Positions 18,275 through 26,989 of a stretch of DNA of 64,000 nucleotides are shown here, piece after piece. Positions within the stretch are counted from its first letter, which is position 1; each line of letters opens with the position of its first letter. The notes under the pieces were generated by a model. It ran no database searches and was not told where the DNA came from. It worked only from the letters and a program-made list of their open reading frames with translations. The position numbers and the translations under genes were made by a program. The DNA comes from Bryobacteraceae bacterium (GTDB taxonomy: Bacteria; Acidobacteriota; Terriglobia; Bryobacterales; Bryobacteraceae): assembly GCA_041394945.1 (NCBI GenBank), contig JAWKHH010000004.1, positions 992,001 to 1,056,000 on the forward strand, in the 5' to 3' direction.

Positions 18275-20614
18275 TTGTCGCGCTGCGCATCGTTGTTAAC
18301 AGGTATGACCCTCCGGCTGGCGGCGATGGCCGCGCTTGCGCTGCCGGCGTTCACACAGGTGGCCGGCGAGTTCGAAAAGAACGTCAAGCCGCTGTTGTCC
18401 ACGTCCTGCCTTGGGTGTCACAACGCGAGGAATTCCAGTGGAGGCCTGAATGTCAGCGGCTTCATGGATGTCCGTTCCGTCGCCTCCGACCGCGAGGGCT
18501 GGGAGAAACTGCTCGCCAAGATCCGCTCCGGCGAAATGCCCCCACGAGGCATTCCGAAGCCGCCCGAAGCGAAGGTGCTCGCCCTCCGCTCCACCGTCGA
18601 AGCCGAGTTTGACCGCCTGGACCGCACGACGAAGCTCGATCCCGGCCGCGTCACCGCCCGGCGCCTCAACCGCAACGAGTACTCGAACACCATCCGCGAC
18701 CTGCTCGCAGTGGATTTCCGCGCCGACAAGAACTTCCCAACCGACGACTCCGGCCACGGCTTCGACAACATCGGCGAGATCCTCACCGTTTCGCCCGTGC
18801 TGATGGAGAAGTACCTGGTGGCCGCCGAGCGGATCGCCTCCCGCGCCATCGGCGCCGATCCCCTGCCGAAACCCCTCGAAGCCGAGTATCACCTCAAGAC
18901 GAAGACGGTGCGCCGCATCGACTTCAGCACCGTCGAAGCCGTCCACCGCGTCGAATGGGATGGCGATTACACCGTCCGCATCGGCCTTCCCGGACAGCGA
19001 GCCGAGAACGCCGCCCCCGTCACCATGGGTTTCTGGATGGATGGCAAACTGCTCCACTCGCAGCCGGTGGAGACCAAGCCCTCCAAGCTCGTCTACTTCA
19101 ACCCCTATTCGGAAGAGGAATTCCGCGTCTATCTTCCCGAGGGTGATCACGTGTTTCGCGCCGGCTTCATTGACGATCCTTTCGTCAACGGCCTCACCCA
19201 GAAGGAAGCCTACAACGACAAGGCGAACAAGTTCCTCAGCATGATCACCTTCGTCGGGCCATTCCCGTCGAAAGTCGAGAAGCCGAGCCGGAAACAGATT
19301 CTGATTTGCGATCCCGCCTCGGGCCGCCCGTGCATCCAAAAGATCGTCTCCACCCTAGCCGCCCGCGCCTACCGCCGCCCGGTGAAGCGCAATGAGGTGG
19401 CGGCGCTGCTCCGGTTCGTGGACTTGGCGATCAAAGAGGGCGGTTCGGCGGAACGCGGCATCCAGCTTGCCATCCAGGCGATGCTCGTCTCCCCGCATTT
19501 CTTATACCGCGTGGAACTGGATCCGAATCCGAAAGACCCTGCTGCCGCCCACCGGCTGAACAGTTACGAACTTGCATCGCGCCTGAGTTACTTCCTGTGG
19601 AGTTCCATGCCGGACGCGCTGCTGATGGACCTTGCCGCTTCCGGCCGCCTCGGGCAGCCCGATGTCCTCGCCGCCCAAGTGGACCGTATGCTTTCCGATC
19701 CGAAATCGGCCGCCTTCGCCGATAACTTCGCCGGACAGTGGCTCGAGACGCGCAACCTCGATTCCGTGAAGCCTGATCCCGCGAAGTTCCCCGAATGGCG
19801 TCCCGAACTGCGCGACGCCATGAAGCAGGAAACGTCGCTGTTCTTTGACGCGATGCTGCGTGAGAACCGCCCGCTCGGCGAGTTCCTCGACGCGCGGTTC
19901 ACTTTTCTGAACGAAGCGCTCGCCAAGCACTACGGAATCCAAGGCGTTGCCGGACCCGACTTCCGCCGTGTCGAACTGGCCACCGATCAGCGCGGCGGTG
20001 TGCTCAGCCACGCCAGCGTACTAACCGTCACTAGTTATCCCACCCGAACGTCACCCGTGATCCGCGGCAAGTATCTTCTTCAGAACATACTCGGTGTCCC
20101 GCCGCCCGCGCCGCCGCCGGACGTTCCGCCGCTTGAGGAAGATTCCGTCGGCAACGTCGGAACCTTACGGCAGCAGCTTGAGAAACACCGCTCGAATGCG
20201 ATGTGCGCTTCCTGCCACAATCGCATGGACGTTCTTGGTTTCGGCCTCGAAAACTACGACGCCACCGGCAAGTGGCGGACCATGGACGGGAAGTTCCCCA
20301 TCGACGTGAGCGGAACCTTCCCGAACGGGAAGTCGTTCTCCACTCCCGCTGAAATGCGCACGATGCTCAAGGCGGACCTGCCGGAGTTCAGCCGCTGCCT
20401 CACGGAAAAGGTCATGGTGTACGCACTGGGCCGCGGGCTGGAATCCTACGACCGGAGGACGGTGAAGGCCATCACGGATAAGCTGGCCGCAGCGGACTAC
20501 CGTTTCCAGACACTGATCTACGAAGTGGTGAAGAGCGCCCCGTTCCAGGAGCGGCGGGGCGAAGCAGTATCTCATAGCAACGGTTCGGAACCCAAAGAGG
20601 TAGCTCGAAAATGA
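18275..20614 (+). CDS. Secreted DUF1592/DUF1588/DUF1585 cytochrome-like protein
   Basis: A 779-residue protein of the planctomycete/acidobacterial family that combines a PSCyt-type cytochrome c region with DUF1587-DUF1595-DUF1592-DUF1588-DUF1585 modules. Two haem-attachment motifs are seen, CLGCH at residues 45-49 and CASCH at 644-648. A hydrophobic signal segment lies at residues 10-27. MTGRV-like DUF1587 text (RLNRNEYSNTIRDLLAVDF), LSYFLWSSMPD (DUF1592) and GLESYDRRTV (DUF1585) fit the domain order. The TTG at 18275 has GGAGGTGA at 18260-18267, so I prefer it to ATG 18305. It is followed by the DUF1552 gene, its usual partner. The function is unknown; redox-linked carbohydrate use is often guessed. 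Confidence 0.9.
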   Translation: MSRCASLLTGMTLRLAAMAALALPAFTQVAGEFEKNVKPLLSTSCLGCHNARNSSGGLNVSGFMDVRSVASDREGWEKLLAKIRSGEMPPRGIPKPPEAKVLALRSTVEAEFDRLDRTTKLDPGRVTARRLNRNEYSNTIRDLLAVDFRADKNFPTDDSGHGFDNIGEILTVSPVLMEKYLVAAERIASRAIGADPLPKPLEAEYHLKTKTVRRIDFSTVEAVHRVEWDGDYTVRIGLPGQRAENAAPVTMGFWMDGKLLHSQPVETKPSKLVYFNPYSEEEFRVYLPEGDHVFRAGFIDDPFVNGLTQKEAYNDKANKFLSMITFVGPFPSKVEKPSRKQILICDPASGRPCIQKIVSTLAARAYRRPVKRNEVAALLRFVDLAIKEGGSAERGIQLAIQAMLVSPHFLYRVELDPNPKDPAAAHRLNSYELASRLSYFLWSSMPDALLMDLAASGRLGQPDVLAAQVDRMLSDPKSAAFADNFAGQWLETRNLDSVKPDPAKFPEWRPELRDAMKQETSLFFDAMLRENRPLGEFLDARFTFLNEALAKHYGIQGVAGPDFRRVELATDQRGGVLSHASVLTVTSYPTRTSPVIRGKYLLQNILGVPPPAPPPDVPPLEEDSVGNVGTLRQQLEKHRSNAMCASCHNRMDVLGFGLENYDATGKWRTMDGKFPIDVSGTFPNGKSFSTPAEMRTMLKADLPEFSRCLTEKVMVYALGRGLESYDRRTVKAITDKLAAADYRFQTLIYEVVKSAPFQERRGEAVSHSNGSEPKEVARK

Positions 20615-21957
20615 TCACGGCAGTCACCAGGAAGGCGCTTCCGCGGCGCGCGTTTTTGAGAGGAATCGGAGGATCGGTGGCGCTGCCGTTCCTCGACGCG
20701 ATGGCTCCGGCCTTATCCGCCGCTCCGCGCGGTCCCGTTCGCATGGGCTTCGTCTATGTGCCGAACGGGATCGACATGCGCAATTGGACGCCTAAGGAAG
20801 AAGGCGCGCTCTCCGCCGAACTGCCCCGCATCCTGAAGCCGATGGAGCCGTTTCGCAACGATATGGTCGTGCTCAGCTCCCTGACGCACAACAATGGCCG
20901 CGCGCTGCTCGATGGCGCCGGCGACCATGGCCGTTGCTGCGGAGCCTATCTCACCGGCATGCAGCCCCGCAAGTCCACCGTCGACATCAAGGCCGGGATC
21001 TCGTGCGATCAAATCGTCGCCAACGAGGTCGGCAAAGCCACGCGATTCCAGTCGCTCGAACTCGGCATCGAAGACGCCCGCCAGGCCGGCGACTGCGACT
21101 CCGGTTACTCCTGCGCCTATACGAATAACCTCGCCTGGCGCAGTGACTCCCAGCCGCTTCCCCCGATTCTCGACCCGCGCGCCTTGTTCGAAAGGCTCTT
21201 CGGCGTCGACGCCGGACTCACGCCTGAGCAACGCGCGCAACGCAACCGGTTCCGCCGCAGCATCCTCGATTTCGTCAGCGAGGACGCCGGAAAGCTCAAG
21301 CGCGAACTTGGGCCCACCGACAACCGCAAGCTCGACGAATACCTCTCGTCGATTCGCGAAGTGGAACGGCAGATCGAGCGCGCCGAGCACGACAACGCCC
21401 AGGTGGATCCGAAGATGCCCAAACCCTACGGCGTGCCAGCTGATTTCGCGGAGCACTTCAAGCTGATGTCGGATATGCTCACCATCGCGCTCCAGGCTGA
21501 CATGAGCCGCGTCTTCACCTTCCTGGTGACGCGCGAGGGCACGTCCAGAGCCTATCGCGAGATCGGCATCCCGGATGGCCATCACCCGCTCACCCACCAC
21601 CGGAACGATCCCGCGATGATGGAGAAGGTGGCGCAAATCAACGCATACCACGTGAAGCAGTTCGCTGCCTGGATCGAGAAGCTTAAGTCGATCCGCGAAG
21701 GCGATTCCACCCTGCTCGACAACTCCATGATCGTCTACGGCGCCGGCCTCTCCGATGGCAATCGCCACACGCACGAAGACCTCCCGACGATCATCGTCGG
21801 CTCGGGCGGCGGCTACATTCGCGGCGGCCGGCGGATCGTCTACCGGCGCGAGACTCCCATGTCGAACCTGTTCCTTACCATGATGGACCGCATGGGCGTT
21901 CGCACCGAGCACTTCGGCGACTCCACGGGCCACCTCGACGGCCTGAATCTTAGCTGA
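20611..21957 (+). CDS. DUF1552 domain protein with Tat-like signal
   Basis: A 448-residue protein with a twin-arginine-like leader (KALPRRAFLRGIGGSVALPF) followed by a DUF1552 body (MGFVYVPNGIDMRNWTP, SSLTHNNGRALLDGAGDHGRCCGAYLTG, GIPDGHHPLTHHRNDP, DNSMIVYGAGLSDGNRHTHEDLP). The body resembles alkaline-phosphatase-like or sulfatase-like folds related to DUF1501. The ATG overlaps the TGA of the DUF1592 gene (ATGA). Family members nearly always sit beside DUF1592 proteins, so the two probably act together in the periplasm. The reaction is unknown. Histidine-rich segments could bind metal, but this is inference. Confidence 0.9.
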   Translation: MITAVTRKALPRRAFLRGIGGSVALPFLDAMAPALSAAPRGPVRMGFVYVPNGIDMRNWTPKEEGALSAELPRILKPMEPFRNDMVVLSSLTHNNGRALLDGAGDHGRCCGAYLTGMQPRKSTVDIKAGISCDQIVANEVGKATRFQSLELGIEDARQAGDCDSGYSCAYTNNLAWRSDSQPLPPILDPRALFERLFGVDAGLTPEQRAQRNRFRRSILDFVSEDAGKLKRELGPTDNRKLDEYLSSIREVERQIERAEHDNAQVDPKMPKPYGVPADFAEHFKLMSDMLTIALQADMSRVFTFLVTREGTSRAYREIGIPDGHHPLTHHRNDPAMMEKVAQINAYHVKQFAAWIEKLKSIREGDSTLLDNSMIVYGAGLSDGNRHTHEDLPTIIVGSGGGYIRGGRRIVYRRETPMSNLFLTMMDRMGVRTEHFGDSTGHLDGLNLS

Positions 21958-21958
21958 T

Positions 21959-24097
21959 CTGCTTACTATCTTTGGCGGTTACCTGTTCTGCGCGGCGGCC
22001 ATCGCCGGAACGGGCCGATTCCTTCTGCGTCGATTCGGCCTCGAGGTCAGCGCCGCCGAAGAAGCCGCGCTTGCCTGGACCCTCGGCGCCGCCGTCTTCA
22101 GTCTGATCGTTCTGGCGCTGACCGCGGCCGGCGCGATTGCAGTTCCATTCCTCCTGATCCTCGGCGCCGTGGCGATCGCCATCGGCGGCAGACCGCGTCT
22201 GAGTTGGACGCCCGCCGCCGCCGTGGCTCTCGCCTTCCTCGCCTGGTACTTCGTCGCCGCCATGGCGCCCGGCCCCGATTCCGACGGTTATCGCTATCAT
22301 CTCGGCTTCCCCCGGCTCTACCTCGACGCCGGCCGCTTGATCCCCATTCGTGAGGACTTCTACTCCGCGTTCCCGCAGGCGACAGAGATGCTGTTTCTCT
22401 ACGGCTTGCGCTTCGGCGGCTTCGCCGTGGCGAACCTGCTCCATTGGACCTTCTTCGCCGCTCTCATCGCCGGCGTCTATGCCACCGGTGCGCTCCTCGG
22501 CTCTCCGTTGACCGCTGCCTGCGCCGCCGTCGCCATCGCCGCATCTCCCGTCGTCGGAGCCACGTCCGCTCTCGCGAGCGCCGATGTCGCACTGGCCGCG
22601 GCCCTTTGGGCGAGCTTCCACGCATGGCTCCGGTGGCGCGGCGACGCCAACTGGCGATGGCTCGTGGCCGCGTCCGCGGCAGCCGGCTTCGCGTGTTCGG
22701 TGAAGTACACGGGCTGCACCGCGCTTGCCGTGTCCGCTCTGTTTCTGCTCGCGGGCAGGGCCCGGTGGCGATCCGTCGCGCTGTCGGCCGCCGTCATCGG
22801 CGTCTGGGTCGCTCCGTGGCTGGCCAGGAACTACCTGTTCTTCGGCAATCCGGTACATCCGTTTCTAAGTTCACTGTTTCCGAATCCATATCTTTCGCCG
22901 TCCTCGGAACAGGCGTGGATCGCAGTCGTTCGAAGTTACAGGAACGCAGCCTTCTCCCTGGGTTACGTCTGGGAAGTGATCGTTCGCGGCAAGGCGAGCT
23001 TCGGAATTCTCGGCCCGCTGTTCCTGCTCGCGCCTATCGGGTTGCTGGCCGCCCGGCGACCCGCCGGTTCGATCCTCATCGTCAGCGGCGCGATCACCGC
23101 GGCCGCATGGATCGCCGGTAATCCTATGGCCCGCTTCGCGATTCCCTCGGCGCCGTTCGTAGCCCTCGCCATCGCGCTCGCTCTGGATCGCAGCCGTCCC
23201 GCGCGAGCACTCCTCGTCGCCGTCACCGCCGTGCACGCGGCGATGTGTTTCCCGCCCTGGATCGAGTTGTGGAACAAGCAGCCCGAAGCGGCCGTGAAGC
23301 GCCTGCCGTGGCGGGAAGCGCTTCGGATCGTCCCGCCAGAGGAAACATGGAAGCGTGATGTCCCTGGGTACGAAGCCGTTCGTTTCCTTGACGCCCACGG
23401 CAGCCCCAATGCGAAGGTGCTCGCCTTCGACGAGCAGCCCCAATTCTTCACGTCTCGCCTGCTCGCCAATCCCTACGCATCGGAGATGTCGATCTCCGCC
23501 GAGGCGCTACTGCGGCGCGCCGCCGATGCCTCTTCCTGGCCGACAGTTCAGTGCGGCGCCGTTGTGAGGGGCGGCGCGCCGTTCCGCTTCGTTCGCCTCA
23601 CCCAGCGGGAATCCGATCCTTACGCCGGGTGGACCATCTTCGAGGCCGCTGCGGACGCCGTCGATGCCTCGCCCTATCCATGGGAAGCGGACCTGGCTCG
23701 CGACGGCGACGACGCCACCGCGTGGTCTTCCAACGTTCCTCGCGTCGCTGGTATGCGCTTCGACATGGCATGGCGCGAGCCCTCATCGTCCCGTGCGCTC
23801 CACATCGTCACAAGCCCCGCGCACTGGGGCCAAGTCGCCGTCCAGACCTCGGCCGACGGCGCGGGATGGATTGCTTCCCACGCTACGTTCGAATGCGGCC
23901 CCCGCCCCGTGTCCGAATTTCCCCTGCGTTCCGTACGCGAACTACGGAGGCGTGGCTGGACACACCTCCTAACCGGCCGGAGCTATCCCTGGCAGGAAAA
24001 GGCGCTCACCAATCCCAGCGCATGGGGCCTGCGCGAAGTCTTTCACGCCGGCCAGACGCGCCTCCTCGAAGTCGCCGTCAAGCCGGACGGCGAGTGA
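21959..24097 (+). CDS. GT-C-like multi-pass membrane glycosyltransferase, probable CTG start
   Basis: A hydrophobic protein of about 712 residues with about 10 or more membrane helices in the first 420 residues and a soluble C-terminal part from about residue 450. APWLARNYLFFGNPVHPF and the DSDGYRYHLGFPRLYL loop resemble PMT/ArnT-type GT-C transferases that use polyprenyl-linked sugars. The frame is open from 21947, yet there is no ATG, GTG or TTG until GTG 22169. The 70 residues before 22169 read as genuine membrane-protein sequence (FGGYLFCAAAIAGTGRFLLRR, then AAEEAALAWTLGAAVFSLIV). I therefore place the start at CTG 21959, two bases after the DUF1552 stop. If that is wrong, the annotated start would be 22169. 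The 3' end overlaps the sulfatase gene by 20 bases. Confidence 0.72.
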   Translation: MLTIFGGYLFCAAAIAGTGRFLLRRFGLEVSAAEEAALAWTLGAAVFSLIVLALTAAGAIAVPFLLILGAVAIAIGGRPRLSWTPAAAVALAFLAWYFVAAMAPGPDSDGYRYHLGFPRLYLDAGRLIPIREDFYSAFPQATEMLFLYGLRFGGFAVANLLHWTFFAALIAGVYATGALLGSPLTAACAAVAIAASPVVGATSALASADVALAAALWASFHAWLRWRGDANWRWLVAASAAAGFACSVKYTGCTALAVSALFLLAGRARWRSVALSAAVIGVWVAPWLARNYLFFGNPVHPFLSSLFPNPYLSPSSEQAWIAVVRSYRNAAFSLGYVWEVIVRGKASFGILGPLFLLAPIGLLAARRPAGSILIVSGAITAAAWIAGNPMARFAIPSAPFVALAIALALDRSRPARALLVAVTAVHAAMCFPPWIELWNKQPEAAVKRLPWREALRIVPPEETWKRDVPGYEAVRFLDAHGSPNAKVLAFDEQPQFFTSRLLANPYASEMSISAEALLRRAADASSWPTVQCGAVVRGGAPFRFVRLTQRESDPYAGWTIFEAAADAVDASPYPWEADLARDGDDATAWSSNVPRVAGMRFDMAWREPSSSRALHIVTSPAHWGQVAVQTSADGAGWIASHATFECGPRPVSEFPLRSVRELRRRGWTHLLTGRSYPWQEKALTNPSAWGLREVFHAGQTRLLEVAVKPDGE

Positions 24098-25826
24098 ACA
24101 CCACATACCGCACCTCGGCCACTTGCTCACCGGCCACCTCCACGGCTTTCAGCGTCAGTTTGGCGCGGCCCTTCGGAAGCCGCATCGTTCCCACTCGGAA
24201 CGGCCGGAAGTCCTTCACGTAAGACTCGCCGCGCGGCACACGCTCGTACTCGGAGCCTTCCGCCGGCGGGTCGTGTTCGCGATCGATCTTGACCCGCGCC
24301 CGCTCCCCGAGAAACGAAAGCTCCACCGTGGATCCGACATCGGCGGCTCTGCACGTGTAATAGATCTCCGCGTCGAATTCCCCCGCCGACGCCACATCAA
24401 TGTCCCACGTCATCGCATCGGTGGTCTTGGTCCACTTGGTGAAGTAGGAACAGTTCGGCGGACGCGCGCTCCGCTCGATGCCGCCGGCCGGGACGCCGTC
24501 GCGCGCCGGCAGATAAGTAACTCGCGAATAACCCACTGGGAACGGACGTGTATCTTCGCCCACCAACGGCAAAACCTCGCGCGTCCATTTGTCCAGGGCC
24601 GTCCGCAGCCGCGCGGCATCTTCGGGGAACTGCGCCGATGCGTCGCGCGTCTGTCCGGGATCCTTCTCCATATCGAACAAGGCGCCTGCCGAATCCAGTC
24701 GGAATCGCTGCGTACGGACGCTCGTACGCTTCTGTTGCAGGGAGAAAATCATCCGGTCCGGCCAGTTCGCGCTCTTGCCCTCGAGCAGCGGGCGGACGCT
24801 CTTCCCGTCCAGCGGCTTTCTTGAGATCATCGGGACGCCAGCGAGATCGGTCAGGGTGGGCAGTAAGTCAATCGCTGCCGAAATTTGCGGAATCCGCGCC
24901 CCCGGACGAATATGGCCCGGCCAGCGCATGAGCATCGGTACCCGGACGCCGCCCTCGTCCACGGATCCCTTGCGCCCTTTCATGCCGCCGTTCCAGCGCC
25001 AGCTATTCGGGCCGTTGTCGGAGAAATACAGCACCACCGTATCGCGCGCGAGGTCCAGATCCGCGATCTGCTTGAGCACTCGCCCCACGTTCCAGTCGAT
25101 GTTCTCGCACAGCGCCAGCGCGGCGCGCGTCATCGGCAGGTCTTCCTTTTCCGGATCACGATTGCGCATTCCGATCTTCGCATCAGCGAACTTCGAGAAG
25201 AACCGGTCTGGAACCTGCATCGGAGAGTGAGGCGTGTTCAGCGGCAGGTAGCAGAAGAATGGGCGATTGCGGTTCTCGTCGACAAACCGAAGCGCGTGGT
25301 CGGTCAGATCGTCGATGATGAAGCCCCGCCCCCGAACCAGGTTCCCGTTGTGATCCATCTCCGCGTTGACGTATTGGCCCCAGTGCCCTTCGGTGAAGCC
25401 ATAGTATTCGTCGAAGCCACGCGCGTTCGGATGATAAGGATGCTGCGATCCGTTGTGCCACTTGCCGAATGCGCCGGTCGAGTAACCCGCGGCGCGAAAA
25501 GTGTCGCCGATCGTAACTTCGTCGATGTTCAGCCGCTCCTGCCCGGTGGAGACGCCGCGCACGCCGCCCCGGGCATGATAGCGCCCGGTTAGAAACTCGG
25601 CCCGGGTGGGAGCGCAAACCGGACAGACGAAGAAGCGGTCGAACATGGCGCCGTCGCGGCCCAGCGAGTCGATATTCGGCGTGGATAGATTCGTGTTGCC
25701 TTGGATGCTCAAGTCGCCCCAGCCTTGATCGTCGGCCAGGATGACGACTATGTTCGGGCGGCGCTGCTGGGCGCCGAGCACGAGCGGTAGCGCGCCCGAG
25801 AGCAGCGCCCGACGGGATACGGTCAT
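24078..25826 (-). CDS. Sulfatase (arylsulfatase A/formylglycine family), secreted
   Basis: A 582-residue type I sulfatase. RPNIVVILADDQGWGD carries the metal-binding DD at residues 32-33. CAPTRAEFLTGRY holds Cys71 in the C-x-P-x-R motif, which is converted to formylglycine by a maturase encoded elsewhere. AFGKWHNG and FSDNGPNSWRW are further active-site blocks. The N-terminus has a twin-arginine-like leader (SRRALLSGALPLVLGAQQ), suggesting Tat export. It hydrolyses sulfate esters, probably on polysaccharides or glycosides. The start overlaps the upstream glycosyltransferase stop (ATGA). The C-terminal 130 residues form an extra beta-rich domain. Confidence 0.93.
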   Translation of the reverse strand: MTVSRRALLSGALPLVLGAQQRRPNIVVILADDQGWGDLSIQGNTNLSTPNIDSLGRDGAMFDRFFVCPVCAPTRAEFLTGRYHARGGVRGVSTGQERLNIDEVTIGDTFRAAGYSTGAFGKWHNGSQHPYHPNARGFDEYYGFTEGHWGQYVNAEMDHNGNLVRGRGFIIDDLTDHALRFVDENRNRPFFCYLPLNTPHSPMQVPDRFFSKFADAKIGMRNRDPEKEDLPMTRAALALCENIDWNVGRVLKQIADLDLARDTVVLYFSDNGPNSWRWNGGMKGRKGSVDEGGVRVPMLMRWPGHIRPGARIPQISAAIDLLPTLTDLAGVPMISRKPLDGKSVRPLLEGKSANWPDRMIFSLQQKRTSVRTQRFRLDSAGALFDMEKDPGQTRDASAQFPEDAARLRTALDKWTREVLPLVGEDTRPFPVGYSRVTYLPARDGVPAGGIERSARPPNCSYFTKWTKTTDAMTWDIDVASAGEFDAEIYYTCRAADVGSTVELSFLGERARVKIDREHDPPAEGSEYERVPRGESYVKDFRPFRVGTMRLPKGRAKLTLKAVEVAGEQVAEVRYVVFTRRPA

Positions 25827-26989
25827 GGACCGTATTGTTTCACAAGCAGCCGCGCCAGCGAGTGTTCCCCACCCGTAGCGAACGAGGCCATTCGCTGCCT
25901 CTCGCGGCTGAATCGCGAAAGGTGCGCAATGCGCCCGGGCTGCCTCCGAAACAGTGTCAGCGGCAGCGTGCGCGCGATTCCCGCCGCCTCAGCCTGTTGA
26001 CGAATCCGTTCCACTTGCCAATGGCCGGGTTCGTCCATCAATAGCAGCGGAACGCGATGGGCGATCGCGTCGTTGACAGTGCCGCCGCCGGCGCGAGTCA
26101 CCATAAGATCCGCCGCGGCGGTGATCGCACTGTGCGTAGCTCCATGAAGATGGCCGATGAAGATCACCCGTCCCAAAGAGCAATGCGCGACGCTCCATCC
26201 GCCAGCGGCCTGGGTTTTGCGCATCCGCAGACCATGATGCGCCGCTTCGCCAGGGGCATGCACCACCGTGTATCGGTCCGTCGCGTTCACTGAGGCCGCC
26301 ACCAGCCGCCGAAGCACCCCGTTCCACACGCCGCTGCCGCCGCCCGAAACGAAAACACATCGCGCGCGGCTCGGGATCTCCAAGGTGCGCCGCACGGCCT
26401 TCCGGATCCCCGGCTCGCCGCCGCCGAAAACGCCCGTCAGAACCGTCACGTCAGCGCCCGTGCCGCGCCAGTATCGTTCGAACTCGCCGCCTGTGATCGG
26501 GGCGGGGAAGAGAAACACGGATCGCGTACGCCGTTCGTCGTTCTCGATATCCGCCAGAGCCCGATGCTCGCCGGCGATCTCCCGCATCGTGACGCTCCAC
26601 GCATGGTCAAGGACGGTAACCACCGTGGCGCTGGCCGCGAGCGGTGGCACACCCATTTCGATCACCAGATCCGCCCCCGCTACATAGGGCGCCGCCGCCC
26701 GGGCGTAAGTGGTCCGATAAGTCGAGTATCGGTCCAGCCTCGCGCGCGACGCCGGAACATCCACCGCTCCCCGGCGCTTCACAAGCTCGATCCAGCCCTC
26801 CACGCCCTCGAGCCGCGACACTTCCACCCCTGACCCCTCAAGCGACCGCGCCAGGAACGCCGCCGTGGAGGCCTTCACCGCCACCACCCGCACCCTCACC
26901 GCCGGCATCGTAGCGAATGCGCGACCCAGCCCCACCGCCCATGCCGCTGTCCCGAGCCCGTCCTCATTGGGAGCAATCAGAACCCGCAT
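25823..26989 (-). CDS. GT-B glycosyltransferase, MurG/GT28-like
   Basis: A 388-residue protein. The N-terminus RVLIAPNEDGLGTAAWAVGLGRAFA and the C-terminal LMVTRAGGGTVNDAIAHRVPLLLMDEPGHWQVER follow the GT28 C-terminal donor-binding pattern of MurG-like enzymes (G-G-G-T, then a P-x-x-x-D/E-x-x-Q/H region). An open frame continues 11 codons upstream, but I prefer the ATG at 26989, which overlaps the upstream TGA in an ATGA junction. It lies between a sulfatase and a PKD-domain protein in a minus-strand operon. The sugar donor and acceptor are not identifiable; it is distinct from a true MurG by its low identity. Confidence 0.7.
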   Translation of the reverse strand: MRVLIAPNEDGLGTAAWAVGLGRAFATMPAVRVRVVAVKASTAAFLARSLEGSGVEVSRLEGVEGWIELVKRRGAVDVPASRARLDRYSTYRTTYARAAAPYVAGADLVIEMGVPPLAASATVVTVLDHAWSVTMREIAGEHRALADIENDERRTRSVFLFPAPITGGEFERYWRGTGADVTVLTGVFGGGEPGIRKAVRRTLEIPSRARCVFVSGGGSGVWNGVLRRLVAASVNATDRYTVVHAPGEAAHHGLRMRKTQAAGGWSVAHCSLGRVIFIGHLHGATHSAITAAADLMVTRAGGGTVNDAIAHRVPLLLMDEPGHWQVERIRQQAEAAGIARTLPLTLFRRQPGRIAHLSRFSRERQRMASFATGGEHSLARLLVKQYGP

